Shown here piece by piece: positions 18,994-27,605 of a DNA stretch of 64,000 nt. The translations under genes were made by a program, and so were the position numbers. The stretch covers positions 5,146,001 through 5,210,000 of the forward strand of contig NZ_CP011125.1 of the NCBI RefSeq assembly GCF_000737325.1. The letters run 5' to 3'. Each line of letters starts with the position of its first letter. Positions within the stretch are counted from its first letter, which is position 1. This DNA is from Sandaracinus amylolyticus. Its GTDB lineage: Bacteria > Myxococcota_A > Polyangia > Polyangiales > Sandaracinaceae. The notes under the pieces were generated by a model. That model was not told where the DNA came from. It saw only the letters and a list, made by a program, of their open reading frames with translations, and ran no database searches.

Positions 18994-19335
18994 ATGGCGG
19001 TCGAAGATCTGGACGACACGACGTTCGCACAGAAGCTCGCGGGCTCCGACATGGCGGTGGTGGACTTCTACGCGGGCTGGTGTGGGCCCTGCATGATGTT
19101 CAAGCCGAAGTTCGCGCGGCTGAGCGACGAGTACCCGCACGTGAAGTTCTTCGTGTGCGACGGAGAGAAGGCGCCGGAGTCGCGCAAGACGGTCGAGATC
19201 CCCGGGCTGCCGTTCTTCGGGATCTACAAGAACGGGAAGCTGATCGACGGCTTCACGACGGCGAAGGAAGCGGGCTTCCGCGAGCGCCTCGAGCAGCACT
19301 TCGGCAAGGGCCCCGAGGGCGGCGGCATCGAATGA
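18994..19335 (+). CDS. Thioredoxin
   Basis: A 113-residue single-domain thioredoxin with the WCGPC active site in VDFYAGWCGPCMMFKP and the cis-proline loop GLPFFGIYKNG. It has no signal peptide, so it is cytoplasmic. An AGGA sequence eight bases before ATG 18994 supports this start over an upstream in-frame GTG. The downstream gene overlaps it by ATGA. Confidence 0.93.
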   Translation: MAVEDLDDTTFAQKLAGSDMAVVDFYAGWCGPCMMFKPKFARLSDEYPHVKFFVCDGEKAPESRKTVEIPGLPFFGIYKNGKLIDGFTTAKEAGFRERLEQHFGKGPEGGGIE

Positions 19336-19583
19336 AGCCCGCAGAGGCGCGAAGGCTCGCGGTCGAGCACACGATGGTCGACCTCGGGCACGCGGCGGAG
19401 GCGCTGGCGGAGGAGCAGGATCCACCGTTCCGCGTCGAGGGCGAGGATCACGGCGAGAAGCTCACGCACGTGCTGCTCGCCCAGCGCATCCGAGAGCGCA
19501 TCGACGGCGGTGAAGACGTCAAGGACGCGTTCCGCCACGTGATGGGCTCGGTGCGCGGCGTCTTGTCGAACTCCTCCGACTGA
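19332..19583 (+). CDS. Small hypothetical protein coupled to thioredoxin
   Basis: An 83-residue acidic, helical protein with no cysteine, signal or membrane segment. Its start overlaps the thioredoxin stop (ATGA), so the two are surely co-translated. Segments such as HTMVDLGHAAEALAEEQ and RIRERIDGGEDVKDAFRHV suggest a small helical bundle. I do not recognise the family; a thioredoxin client or partner is a guess. Confidence 0.65.
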   Translation: MKPAEARRLAVEHTMVDLGHAAEALAEEQDPPFRVEGEDHGEKLTHVLLAQRIRERIDGGEDVKDAFRHVMGSVRGVLSNSSD

Positions 19584-19604
19584 GAAGGCTTCGGCGAGAG
19601 GCGC

Positions 19605-19779
19605 GTGGTGGTGGGTCCGCCGCGCGGGTGCTCGCGGGCTGCCGTTCGAGAGGGCGTGAGCGTCGGGAGTCGGTGATCGCATCGCGGCGCGCGCTTCGCG
19701 CTCTGCCGCGATGCTTCGAACACTCCGTGGTCGACGTCTGCGAGCCCCCGTCGCACGAGCGCGTCGGACCCACCACCAC
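19605..19779. repeat. Nested inverted repeat
   Basis: The outer arms are GTGGTGGTGGGTCCG (19605-19619) and CGGACCCACCACCAC (19765-19779), a perfect 15-base match. Inside lies a second pair, GCATCGCGGC near 19679 and GCCGCGATGC near 19705. A transcript from either strand could fold into a two-level stem of about 175 bases. No coding frame is convincing here. Confidence 0.6.
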
Positions 19780-19878
19780 ACGCCCGGTACCGCGGTTCTG
19801 CCGCCTCGCTGGGGGAGGCTGAGGAGGCTCGCGACCGATCCGCGCTGCTCGCGCGGCTCGGACGCTCGCGCGTAGCAG

Positions 19879-19897
19879 CGCGCGGCAAAGCCGCGCG
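19879..19897. terminator. Short perfect hairpin downstream of the thioredoxin pair
   Basis: CGCGCGGC, loop AAA, GCCGCGCG forms an eight-base stem with a three-base loop. It is followed on the plus strand by ACTGG, without a T run, so it would be a weak or factor-dependent terminator. It sits about 300 bases after the last plus-strand stop. Confidence 0.4.
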
Positions 19898-20000
19898 ACT
19901 GGAGCCGATTTGGGGCGCGCCTGGATGCCGCATCGTCTCGCACGGACGCTCCGCGGAGCGGAGGGGCCGGGCGAGAGGGTGTCGGAGGGAGGGGCGGAGC

Positions 20001-20320
20001 GCTGGCTCACCTCGGTGCGAACGCGGAGGCCCTCGGCCCCCGAATTCTCATCTCGATGCGAACGTGGAGGGCCTCGACCTCCGAATTCTCATCTCGATGC
20101 GAACGTGGAGGGCCTCGACCCCCGAATTCTCATCTCGATGCGAACGTGGAGGGCCTCGACACCCGAATTCTCATCTCGATGCGAACGTGGAGGGCCTCGG
20201 GCCCCGAATTCTCATCTCGATGCGAACGTGGAGGGCCTCGGGCCGCGAATTCTCATCTCGACTCGAGCGCGGAGGCCGTCCGCCCCCCGAGTTCCCATCT
20301 CGACTCGAGCCCGTAGTCCG
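20001..20320. repeat. Tandem 41-base array with EcoRI-site spacing
   Basis: GAATTC occurs at 20042, 20083, 20124, 20165, 20206 and 20247, exactly 41 bases apart. The unit is GAATTCTCATCTCGATGCG, then AACGTGGAGGGCCTCG and a short variable end. Five units are nearly identical; the flanking ones (from 20001 and after 20247) decay progressively. The array lies between convergent genes, 55 bases from the end of the sensor kinase gene. Confidence 0.97.
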
Positions 20321-20374
20321 ATCCCGAGCGCTGCCCGGAGCCCGCTCCCGACAGCGACCCGGACCCCGACCCCG

Positions 20375-22273
20375 TCAGGCCGCAGCGTCTTCGCGCGCGG
20401 CGTCTTCGTGCTGCGGGAGCGTCATGCGGAACACGGTGCGGCCCGGCTCGCTCTCGACCTCGATCGTGCCGCCGTGGTCGTCGACCACCTTGCGCACGAT
20501 CGCGAGGCCGAGGCCCGTTCCGCCTTCTTTGCCGTGCGTCGTGAAGCTCTCGAACAGGCGCTCGCGGATCTCCTCGGGGATGCCCGGGCCGTCGTCGCGG
20601 CACGAGATCAGGAGCGCGTCGTCGTCTCGGCGCTCCACGCGGATCGTGAACGTGCCCCCGCGACGCCGCGCGTTCGGCGCGCCGATCGCCTCCGCCGCGT
20701 TGCGCGCGAGGTTGTGCACCGCGCGCTGGATCTTGTGCTGGTCGAACCTCGCGACGCCGCGATCCAGCAGCTCGAGATCGATGCGGATGCCGCGCCCCTC
20801 GAGCTCGCGCGCGACCTGATCGCGCAGCTCCTCGAAGAAGCTCTTCAGGTAGACCTTCCGCACCCAGAGCGAGCGATCGCCGCGCGCGAACGCGAGCGTC
20901 TCGCGCGTCATCGCGTTCATCAGCTCGATCTGCTTCAGCACCGACTGCGCGAAGCGCTCGCGCATCGCGCGATCGTCCTCCGCGACGAGCTCGCGCACGT
21001 AGCCCGCGATCACCGTGAGCGGCGCCTTGAGGTCGTGCAGCACGCCCGAGAGCAGCTGGCCGATCGTCGACAGGCGCTCCTGCTTGTCGCGGCGCTCGCG
21101 CGCGTTCGCGAGCTGGATCGCGGTCGACACATGGCTCGCGATCACCGTGGCGAGGCGCACGTCGTCCTCGGTGAACGAGTCGCGCCCCGCGTTCTTGTTG
21201 AGCAGCTCGAGCGCGCCCTCGCCGTCCTCCCAGACGAGGGGCACCGCGAGCACCGAGCGCGGGTGGTAACCGACGCGATCCGACACGTCGCGGTAGTGAC
21301 GCACTCCGTCGGGCGACGAGTGACGATCGACGTCGTTCACCACGCGCGGGAGCTTGTTCTCGACGACCCAGCCGCAGATCCCGGTGCCGCGCGGGATGCG
21401 CATGCGCGTGACCTTGTCGGGCGCGCCGCCGACCGCGCAGCGGAACTCGAGATCACCGCTGCTCTCGTTCGCGATCAGGATCGAGCCCGCCTCGGCGTCG
21501 ACCGCGCGCACCGCGCGATCGAGCACCATGCGGAGGAGATCGTCGAGGCGCGTCGCACCGGCGGACGCCATCGAGATCTCCATGAGCGCCTCGAGCTCGC
21601 GGACCTTCCGCTCGAGCTGCTGCTTCGTCTCGAGCAGCTCCATGTTCTTCTGGATCGTCGAGACGAAGAACTTGTTGTTCTCGATCGTGACCGCGGCCTG
21701 CGCCGCGAGCGCGCTCGCCATCGCCTCGTCGTCCGCGTCGAACGCGTGCCCGTAGCGCTTGTTGAGCACCTGCACGACGCCGAGCGGACGCCCGAGCCGG
21801 TTCTTCATCGGCACGCAGAGCACGTTGCGCGTGCGGTAGCCGGTGATGCGATCCCACGTGGGATCGAAGCGCTTGTCCGAGTACGCGTCGACGATGTTCA
21901 GCGGCTGACCGCTGCGCGCGACCCAGCCCGCGATGCCCTCGCCGACCGCGAGCCGGATCTCGTGGCGCTCGGCGCTCGCGAGCGGATCACGCGGCGCGCC
22001 GGCGCCGCCGAAGCTCTGCGCGACACGCGAGACGAGCTGCTGTCCGTCGTCCTCGAGGAGGTAGATCGTCGAGCGATCCGCCTCGAGCACCTGCGTCATG
22101 CGATCGACGACGAGCTCGAGGATCTCGTCGAGGCTGAGCATGGCGCCCGCGGCGGCGCCGATGTCCTGGAACGCACGAAGTCGCGCGTGCTCCACGGCGA
22201 GCGCTTCCCGCAGACCCGCGATCTCTTCGGACGGGGTCGCGAGAGGGCGCCTTCGGCCGTTCTCGTCGCGCAT
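20375..22273 (-). CDS. Soluble sensor histidine kinase with two GAF domains
   Basis: The 632-residue protein begins with a short coiled coil, then GAF 1 (about 45-200), a coiled-coil linker, GAF 2 (about 240-395) and a kinase core. The H-box is SGVLHDLKAPLT (phospho-acceptor His in the middle), the N-box HNLARNAAEAI, then DDGPGIPEE and GGTGLGLAIV. The chain ends in an Asp/Glu/Ala-rich tail. No membrane segment is present, so it senses an internal ligand through its GAF domains. No response regulator is adjacent, so it is an orphan kinase. The start is ATG 22273. Confidence 0.94.
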   Translation of the reverse strand: MRDENGRRRPLATPSEEIAGLREALAVEHARLRAFQDIGAAAGAMLSLDEILELVVDRMTQVLEADRSTIYLLEDDGQQLVSRVAQSFGGAGAPRDPLASAERHEIRLAVGEGIAGWVARSGQPLNIVDAYSDKRFDPTWDRITGYRTRNVLCVPMKNRLGRPLGVVQVLNKRYGHAFDADDEAMASALAAQAAVTIENNKFFVSTIQKNMELLETKQQLERKVRELEALMEISMASAGATRLDDLLRMVLDRAVRAVDAEAGSILIANESSGDLEFRCAVGGAPDKVTRMRIPRGTGICGWVVENKLPRVVNDVDRHSSPDGVRHYRDVSDRVGYHPRSVLAVPLVWEDGEGALELLNKNAGRDSFTEDDVRLATVIASHVSTAIQLANARERRDKQERLSTIGQLLSGVLHDLKAPLTVIAGYVRELVAEDDRAMRERFAQSVLKQIELMNAMTRETLAFARGDRSLWVRKVYLKSFFEELRDQVARELEGRGIRIDLELLDRGVARFDQHKIQRAVHNLARNAAEAIGAPNARRRGGTFTIRVERRDDDALLISCRDDGPGIPEEIRERLFESFTTHGKEGGTGLGLAIVRKVVDDHGGTIEVESEPGRTVFRMTLPQHEDAAREDAAA

Positions 22274-22433
22274 CCGCGACAGCCTCCCACGGATGAGGCA
22301 CGAGTTTCAACGGACGCGCGCGCTCGCACGCGGGTGCCAACGAGCGTGCGATCGCGCATTCGAGCGTGGACCCGAACGCGCGCGTCGAGCCCACCGTGCG
22401 CGCGATCGAGCGCGCGTTCGCAACGATAGCGGA

Positions 22434-22466
22434 GACGCGGAGCGTCGCGCGTCGACGCTCCGCGTC
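22434..22466. terminator. Hairpin with 14-base perfect stem
   Basis: GACGCGGAGCGTCG (22434-22447), loop CGCGT, CGACGCTCCGCGTC (22453-22466). It is the last of the hairpins met by transcription from the LysM gene. It could be a backup terminator or part of the kinase leader. Confidence 0.5.
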
Positions 22467-22515
22467 GAGAGCGCTTCGGGCGGGAGGGGGACCCGATCCG
22501 GCTCCGCCGGTCGGG

Positions 22516-22540
22516 GGAGGGTTCGCCGCACGAACCCTCC
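22516..22540. terminator. Hairpin with 10-base perfect stem, next to a bulged one
   Basis: GGAGGGTTCG, loop CCGCA, CGAACCCTCC. Directly before it, CCCGATCCGG (22492-22501), loop CTCCG, CCGGTCGGG (22507-22515) makes another stem with one bulged T. No T run follows on either strand. Confidence 0.5.
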
Positions 22541-22551
22541 GGGTAGAAAGC

Positions 22552-22602
22552 ATTGATTGCAGCGCGCTCGAGCGTCAGCGCGAGCGCGCGTTCGCAATCA
22601 AT
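22552..22602 (-). terminator. Large palindrome spanning the LysM gene stop codon
   Basis: The outer arms ATTGATTGC and GCAATCAAT enclose the inner arms GCGCGCTCG and CGAGCGCGC, giving a long two-part stem around a loop of about ten bases. The right arm contains the TGA stop of the LysM gene (22598-22600). The A+T-rich ends stand out in this genome. A terminator or RNA-stability hairpin for the desaturase-CpoB-LysM run is likely. Confidence 0.55.
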
Positions 22603-23770
22603 ACCCGCGGCGGAGCTGCGCGCGATCGCCGATCGAGATCGGCACCGTCGCGCGGGTGACGAGGAGCCCGGCGCTGTTCGGGCGCAGCGAGACGACGCGC
22701 GCCTCGGCGATCACTTCGTCCGGGTACTCCTCGGGCTCGGCGGGCGGATCGATCGTCGCGGCCTGCCGCTGCGACTCCGCGAGCTCCTCGCGCCAGCGAT
22801 CGCCGGCGCGCACGACGAAGAAGCGATGCCCCACGCGCACGCCTGCTTCCTCGCCGACGGGCACGAACACGATCTGCTGATCGCCGACGAGCTCGGTCGG
22901 GTTCAGCGTCGCGACGATCTCGGTGTCGAGATCGATCTCCGAGCGCTCGGGCGGCACGACCTCGAAGCGACGCGGGAGCGCCGCGACCTGGTAGCCACGC
23001 TCGATCGGATCGAGCGCCTCGACGATCGTCGCGCGCGCGGTGCGGCGCTCGGAGTCCCACGAGTCGATCCGGAGCGCGCCGAGGATGCGCACGAGCGTGC
23101 CCTCTTCGCCCTCGGTGCGCTGTCCCGCCTCGATCGCGCGGAAGATCGTGTACTCGCCCTGCGGCGCGCTCTGGCCGTCGGGCAGGTGATCGAAGCGCAC
23201 GTACGCCTGGTCGAACGGCGACAGCATCATGTGATCGTCGGGCGAGCCGACGATCACGCCGGCGGTCTCGAGCGCGTCCTCGTCGAGCCAGCCCTGCTCG
23301 CGCAGGAACACGGTGCCGGTCTCGACGCCGCGCCGCACCACGACCCGCGAGCCGCGCGTCGGCGCCGCGATCGTCGTCGGCGTGCCCTCGGGGAGCAGGC
23401 GCACCGACTGATCGGGATAGATCCAGTGCGGGTTCGTGATCTCCGGGTTGTACGACCACACGCGCGGCCACTCGTACGGGTTGCCGTAGAAGTGCCCGGT
23501 GATGTCCCAGAGCGTGTCGCCGCGACGGACGGCGTAGCTCGGCGGGATCTCGCGGGGGGCGATCTGCCCGAGCCGCATGCCCTGCCCGCTGCGCGTCGCC
23601 TCGTCGAGCGAGCTCGGGCCCCCGCGGTCACGGCTGCGCGGTGAGCGCGAGTCGTCGCCGACGTCGACCCAGTAGTCGTCGTCCTGCGCGCGGGCGCGCT
23701 CGGGCGAGGCGACGAACGTCGCGCCGGAGAGCGCGCCGAGCAGCAGAACGCGCTCGATCGTGCGGCGCAT
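22598..23770 (-). CDS. Exported LysM-domain protein
   Basis: The 390-residue precursor has a signal peptide (RVLLLGALSGATFVAS, cleavage near ARAQ), then a LysM domain at about 78-128: SYAVRRGDTLWDITGHFYGNPYEWPRVWSYNPEITNPHWIYPDQSVRL. This is the peptidoglycan-binding form with the longer insert common in deltaproteobacteria. The C-terminal 250 residues carry two similar segments typical of unnamed FlgA/SAF-like regions, but I cannot name them. ATG 23770 has GGAGG ten bases upstream; GTG 23776 is an alternative. It follows the CpoB-like gene without a gap. Confidence 0.85.
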   Translation of the reverse strand: MRRTIERVLLLGALSGATFVASPERARAQDDDYWVDVGDDSRSPRSRDRGGPSSLDEATRSGQGMRLGQIAPREIPPSYAVRRGDTLWDITGHFYGNPYEWPRVWSYNPEITNPHWIYPDQSVRLLPEGTPTTIAAPTRGSRVVVRRGVETGTVFLREQGWLDEDALETAGVIVGSPDDHMMLSPFDQAYVRFDHLPDGQSAPQGEYTIFRAIEAGQRTEGEEGTLVRILGALRIDSWDSERRTARATIVEALDPIERGYQVAALPRRFEVVPPERSEIDLDTEIVATLNPTELVGDQQIVFVPVGEEAGVRVGHRFFVVRAGDRWREELAESQRQAATIDPPAEPEEYPDEVIAEARVVSLRPNSAGLLVTRATVPISIGDRAQLRRGY

Positions 23771-23772
23771 GA

Positions 23773-24663
23773 TCACGTTTCCTCCCGCGACGCCAAGCGC
23801 GCCGCGACGCTGTCGGGGTACTGCTCGCGCACGCGGCGGAAGTGCTCGCGCGCACGCTCGAGGTCGCCGAGGCGCTCGTAGGACACGCCGATGCGCAGGA
23901 GCGCGTCGGGCACCTTGTTGCCCTCGGGGTAACGGACGAGGAGCGCGCTCCAGAGCTCGATCGCGCGCCGGTACTCGCGGCGCGCGAAGGCGATCTCGCC
24001 CTGCCAGAAGAGCGCGTTGTCCGCGTAGGGATGCGATGGATGCGCGTCGGCGAACGCGCGCAGGCTCGCGAGCGCGTCGTCCCAGCGGCGCGCCTCGACG
24101 AGCGCGAGCGCGGCGCGGTACGTGCGCACGATCGGATCGTCCTCGCGCGGCTCGGGGTCGACGCGCGGCGCGACGATCACCGGGTGATCGGGGATCGCGG
24201 GGACCTCGGGCGTCGTCATCACGGGGAGACGTCCGAGCGCGGCGATCTCGGGAGGCGGCGGCACGATCGGGGGCGCGGCGGGCCCGGGGATCGCGGCGCG
24301 CGGAGGACCGTAGAGGCGCAGCACCAGTCGCGCGCCGGCGGACATCGCCTCGCCCTCGGGCGCGCGCTCGTCGTCGCCGCCGGGCTCGATCTCGACGTGG
24401 ATCTCGGGCGAGATCGCGGCGGTGTCGAGGCGCGTGCGATCGCCGCCGATCGTCACGGTGTCGCGCGGGACGGTGCGCGTGGCCTCGAGCTCGGTGCGCA
24501 GGTCCTGGACCTCGGCGCGCTGCGACGCGAGGTCGGCCTCGAGCGCGCGGATGCGCTCCTCGTCCGCGCGCGCCTCCGCCGTCGTCGACGACGATGCAGC
24601 GGCAGGCGCGCCCCCGCACCCCACGAGGAGCGCGGCGACGGCGAGCAGACGGCGATGGCGCAT
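23773..24663 (-). CDS. CpoB/YbgF-like TPR lipoprotein
   Basis: The 296-residue precursor has a lipobox ALLVGC near residue 16, a coiled coil (ADEERIRALEADLASQRAEV and on, about 33-65), a proline-rich linker and three TPR repeats at the C-terminus (YRAALALVEARRWDDALASL, ADNALFWQGEIAFARREYRRAIELW, LLRIGVSYERLGDLERAREHF). This coiled coil plus C-terminal TPR plan is that of CpoB/YbgF, which links Tol-Pal and peptidoglycan synthesis. The overlapping LysM gene fits an envelope job. No tol or pal gene is in the window. Confidence 0.82.
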   Translation of the reverse strand: MRHRRLLAVAALLVGCGGAPAAASSSTTAEARADEERIRALEADLASQRAEVQDLRTELEATRTVPRDTVTIGGDRTRLDTAAISPEIHVEIEPGGDDERAPEGEAMSAGARLVLRLYGPPRAAIPGPAAPPIVPPPPEIAALGRLPVMTTPEVPAIPDHPVIVAPRVDPEPREDDPIVRTYRAALALVEARRWDDALASLRAFADAHPSHPYADNALFWQGEIAFARREYRRAIELWSALLVRYPEGNKVPDALLRIGVSYERLGDLERAREHFRRVREQYPDSVAARLASREET

Positions 24664-24716
24664 CGACGCGATCGTAGAAAGCCGCCGCGACGCCGGGCAA
24701 GAAAAGCGAGCGCGGC

Positions 24717-25511
24717 TCAGGCGGGGCGCTGCCAGACGCCGGTCACGAGGCGCTCCGGCGGGATGCGCGCCGCGTCGCGCACCGCGGTGCCGAGCGGCTG
24801 GATCGCGAGGAAGTACGCGACTCCGAGCACGCCGCCGATCGTGCTGATCGTCCCGAGCGCCGGCGGCCAGCACGCGATGAGGCTCACCACCGCGCACGAG
24901 AGCACGGTGAGCACCGCGAAGCCCGCGAGCAGCGCGCGCTTGCGCGTGCACTCCGCGACCGGATCGAGCGCCGCGATGCGCAGGACTCCGTCGGCGCCGC
25001 GGTGCAACCAGACGCGCGCGCCGCGCTCGATGCGCTGCTCGAGGGTCGACACGCAGCCCTTGTTCGTCGACGCGCGCGACCACGCGCGCTCGAAGTCGGC
25101 GTCGCGACGCGCCGAAGGCGCGTCGTCGCGCAGCCAGATCTCGATCGACTCGCCGCGCGCGGCCTCCACGTCGAGCGTCTCGCCCGCGTCGGTGCGCACC
25201 ACGCCGCCGAAGATCTCCTCGTCGACCGCGCGCTCCGTGAAGAGGATGCGATCGGGCCCCGAGATCGTCAGCGCGCGCCCCATCTGCTCGACGTGGCGCA
25301 TCGCGATCGCACCCTCGGGCCCACGCCCCTCCTCGACGATGCCGCTCACCAACGTCCCGTCGTGACGCCCTGCGATCATCGTCGCGCGGATCGCGCCGAG
25401 CGCGCTCCGCTGCTGCCATGCCGCCGCCGCGATCAGCAGCGTGTTGACCCAGAGGATCCCGAGCGCGAGCAGGCCGAGCCACTCGTAGGGCAGCGCATCG
25501 AGCGGGGTCAC
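24717..25511 (-). CDS. Membrane protein of unknown function
   Basis: A 264-residue protein with one N-terminal membrane helix (about 9-28), a soluble domain of about 150 residues and two C-terminal helices. The soluble part includes SGIVEEGRGPEG, DGVLRIAALDP and a surface rich in Asp and Arg; its layout recalls GIDE/MULAN-type domains, but the match is weak. GTG 25511 is four bases after the desaturase stop, so it probably belongs to the desaturase operon. Confidence 0.6.
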   Translation of the reverse strand: MTPLDALPYEWLGLLALGILWVNTLLIAAAAWQQRSALGAIRATMIAGRHDGTLVSGIVEEGRGPEGAIAMRHVEQMGRALTISGPDRILFTERAVDEEIFGGVVRTDAGETLDVEAARGESIEIWLRDDAPSARRDADFERAWSRASTNKGCVSTLEQRIERGARVWLHRGADGVLRIAALDPVAECTRKRALLAGFAVLTVLSCAVVSLIACWPPALGTISTIGGVLGVAYFLAIQPLGTAVRDAARIPPERLVTGVWQRPA

Positions 25512-25515
25512 GCGA

Positions 25516-26523
25516 TCACTCCGCGAGGCTCGCGGCCTCGGCCTCCGCGAGACGCTCCGCGCGCGGCGCGAGCACCGCGGCGATCTCCGTCTCGCGCTGC
25601 TGGGCCGCATCGCGATCGATCGAGCGCGACATGCCGAGCACGAAGGTGCGCACGAGGTACCAAGTCATGCTCGGCTCGTCGAGCGCGGGATCGACGCGGC
25701 CCGCGCACTCCTTGCGATGCACCTCGTGCAGCACCGACCAGTGCAGCCCCGCGCGGTTGTGATGGATCGTGTGATAGCCGTTGTTGCACATGATCCAGTT
25801 GAAGAAGCGGCCGACGAAGTTGCGCGAGTGGTTCCACTCGCTCTTCGTGTCGCAGCCGTCGTGCTGGATCAGGTTGATGCGCAGGATCCCGCGCGCGCCC
25901 CAGAGCTGCGGGATCAGGATGAAGAACAGCGTCGTCCAGAAGTCGAGCGCGAAGAGCACGCCGGTGAGCCCGAACGCGAACACCTGCTCGATCAGGTACT
26001 GACGGCGGAAGTCCTTCTGGCGCGTGGTCGTGGCCCAGCGCGAGACGCCGTTGAACGTGTTGGGCCCGACGACGTTCGGGAAGTGGATCAGGTTCAGGAG
26101 CGGCCACGAGAAGCGCGCGGTGCGCTGGTAGTACTCGTAGGGATCCGCCCAGTCCGGCTGTCCGTCGTCGTCGAAGTGATGATGGACGAGGTTGTGCGAC
26201 GCGATGTTCGCGCTCGCCGGATACAGGCTGCCGAAGCTCAGCACGCAGCGGAACGCGCGGTTGAGCGTCTTCGACTTGAAGATGCCTTTGTGCAGGTGGT
26301 TGTGGATCACCACCGCGTTGAGGAACGAGAAGTAACAAGCGAGCGCGAGGAAGACGACGTTGCGGCACGCGGGCACGAGCCACATCGAGAAGAGCAGCGC
26401 CCAGTAGACGACGACGATCCCGATCTGCCGTCGATCCGCGCGGTGGTGCAGGAGCCAGGTTTCTTCTGCGCGGCGCGCCGGCTTCGCCTGGGCGTGCTCC
26501 TCGGTGGCGCTCACGACCGACAT
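25516..26523 (-). CDS. Membrane fatty-acid desaturase/hydroxylase family protein
   Basis: The 335-residue protein carries the three histidine clusters of the di-iron membrane desaturase superfamily: HNHLH near residue 74, HNLVHHH near 109 and HTIHH near 250, plus further His at LIQHDG and SEWNHS. Hydrophobic segments are spaced as in the family. It would introduce a double bond or hydroxyl into an acyl chain. It is 16 bases after a second desaturase gene, so the pair is transcribed together; whether they act in sequence is unknown. Confidence 0.87.
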   Translation of the reverse strand: MSVVSATEEHAQAKPARRAEETWLLHHRADRRQIGIVVVYWALLFSMWLVPACRNVVFLALACYFSFLNAVVIHNHLHKGIFKSKTLNRAFRCVLSFGSLYPASANIASHNLVHHHFDDDGQPDWADPYEYYQRTARFSWPLLNLIHFPNVVGPNTFNGVSRWATTTRQKDFRRQYLIEQVFAFGLTGVLFALDFWTTLFFILIPQLWGARGILRINLIQHDGCDTKSEWNHSRNFVGRFFNWIMCNNGYHTIHHNRAGLHWSVLHEVHRKECAGRVDPALDEPSMTWYLVRTFVLGMSRSIDRDAAQQRETEIAAVLAPRAERLAEAEAASLAE

Positions 26524-26539
26524 CGCTCCCTCGTGACGC

Positions 26540-27385
26540 TCAGGCGGCTTCCGCCTCGTCGCGCTCGCCGTGCGCGGTCGACTCGCTGCGCGCGCGGACG
26601 GGCATGTGCATCGGGTTGAACAGCATCGCCATCTTGTGGTGATTGCCGTGATAGAAGATGCCGAAGAAGATCCGATTGAGGATCCAGAAGATCCCGTGAT
26701 CGAGGTTCGCGGGCTCGATCGGGCCGTCCGCCTCGTGCGCGTTGTGCCCGGCCCAGTTGAAGAAGATCACGAAGAGCGCCGCGAAGAAGAACGCGGGCAG
26801 GTACAGCACGAAGAACACCGGCGCGCCGAGCAGCGTGAGCCAGCCGAAGATCAGCGCGACGCCGCTGATGAACGAGAGCGCGGAGCGGATCTTCTCGTGG
26901 CGACGCGTCTCCGGCGTGTCGCCGTAGAGATCGAAGTACTGCTGCTGGAGCTGCTTCTCGACGTTGATGAGCGTGTTGATCGCGTAGCGCCAGTAGTGCC
27001 GCTCGGCGGGGTGCGGATCGCGCTCGGGATCGTCGGAGTAGCGGTGGTGCCGGCGGTGGACGATCTCCCACGACGCGAACTTCGTCAGCACGACGACGCC
27101 GCAGATCTCACCGACGATGCGGTTGATCGACTTCGGGAAGTTCCCGTGCGACGCGTTGTGGATGAACACGTGCGCCATGATCACGACGTAGGTCGCGATC
27201 GGCAGCAGCAGCGGGAGCCACCACGCGAACTCCTGGACCGGCGAGCGCCAGCCGATCGCGTGCAGCGCCGCGACGAAGGCGAGCGCGCACACGAGGTAGG
27301 CGGCGTCGTAGACGAAGTAGAAGTTCGGAGAGCGCTTGAATTGCGCGAAGGGCAGCGTGGTGAGCGTGGTGGCGATGACGTTCAC
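26540..27385 (-). CDS. Membrane fatty-acid desaturase
   Basis: A 281-residue protein with histidine boxes HNASHG, HRRHH, HNAHEAD and HGNHH and about four membrane helices (YLVCALAFVAALHAI, LPLLLPIATYVVIMAHV, FISGVALIFGWLTLL, AFFFAALFVIFFNW). I set the start at GTG 27385 rather than the longer ATG 27439 because GGAGGGGGAG lies nine bases upstream of the GTG. The first gene of the desaturase-CpoB-LysM run, it is preceded by a gap with several TTGGC-type dyads that could be regulatory. Confidence 0.88.
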   Translation of the reverse strand: MNVIATTLTTLPFAQFKRSPNFYFVYDAAYLVCALAFVAALHAIGWRSPVQEFAWWLPLLLPIATYVVIMAHVFIHNASHGNFPKSINRIVGEICGVVVLTKFASWEIVHRRHHRYSDDPERDPHPAERHYWRYAINTLINVEKQLQQQYFDLYGDTPETRRHEKIRSALSFISGVALIFGWLTLLGAPVFFVLYLPAFFFAALFVIFFNWAGHNAHEADGPIEPANLDHGIFWILNRIFFGIFYHGNHHKMAMLFNPMHMPVRARSESTAHGERDEAEAA

Positions 27386-27605
27386 GACGAGCAGCTCCCC
27401 CTCCGATGGCGCGCACGAGCGCGCGTCCAGTGCCCGCACCCTACCCTAACGGGCAGCAAAGCGGCGACCCGACTAGCACATCCGGTTCCGCAGGTCACGC
27501 ATCGGGAACGAGAGGGGTTTTCGCGAATTGTGTGCGCGCACGACCATCCGGGACGTGCACTGCCGTTCTCGCAGCGTGAGTGAGATTCACACGAATCGTG
27601 CCCAG

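Larger units (their letters stand above)
19584..20374. other. Long repeat- and hairpin-rich junction between convergent genes
   Basis: This 791-base gap has no gene I can support. From the left it holds a long-range inverted repeat (19605-19619 with 19765-19779) enclosing an inner one (GCATCGCGGC / GCCGCGATGC), a tight hairpin at 19879-19897, and the 41-base tandem array. Open frames through the array exist in all three forward phases because 41 is not divisible by three. Confidence 0.7.
22274..22597. other. Gap with four consecutive hairpins between LysM gene and sensor kinase
   Basis: The 324-base gap lacks a supported gene. Its right half carries four hairpins in a row (22434-22466, 22492-22515, 22516-22540, 22552-22602). 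The left half is rich in CGAGCG/GCGCG words and presumably holds the kinase promoter, which I cannot pinpoint. Confidence 0.6.

Noticed and set aside
19910-22429. An 839-codon plus-strand frame through the 41-base array
   Set aside because: It runs antisense to the GAF sensor kinase, and the array part only repeats because 123 is a multiple of 41. No domain is visible.
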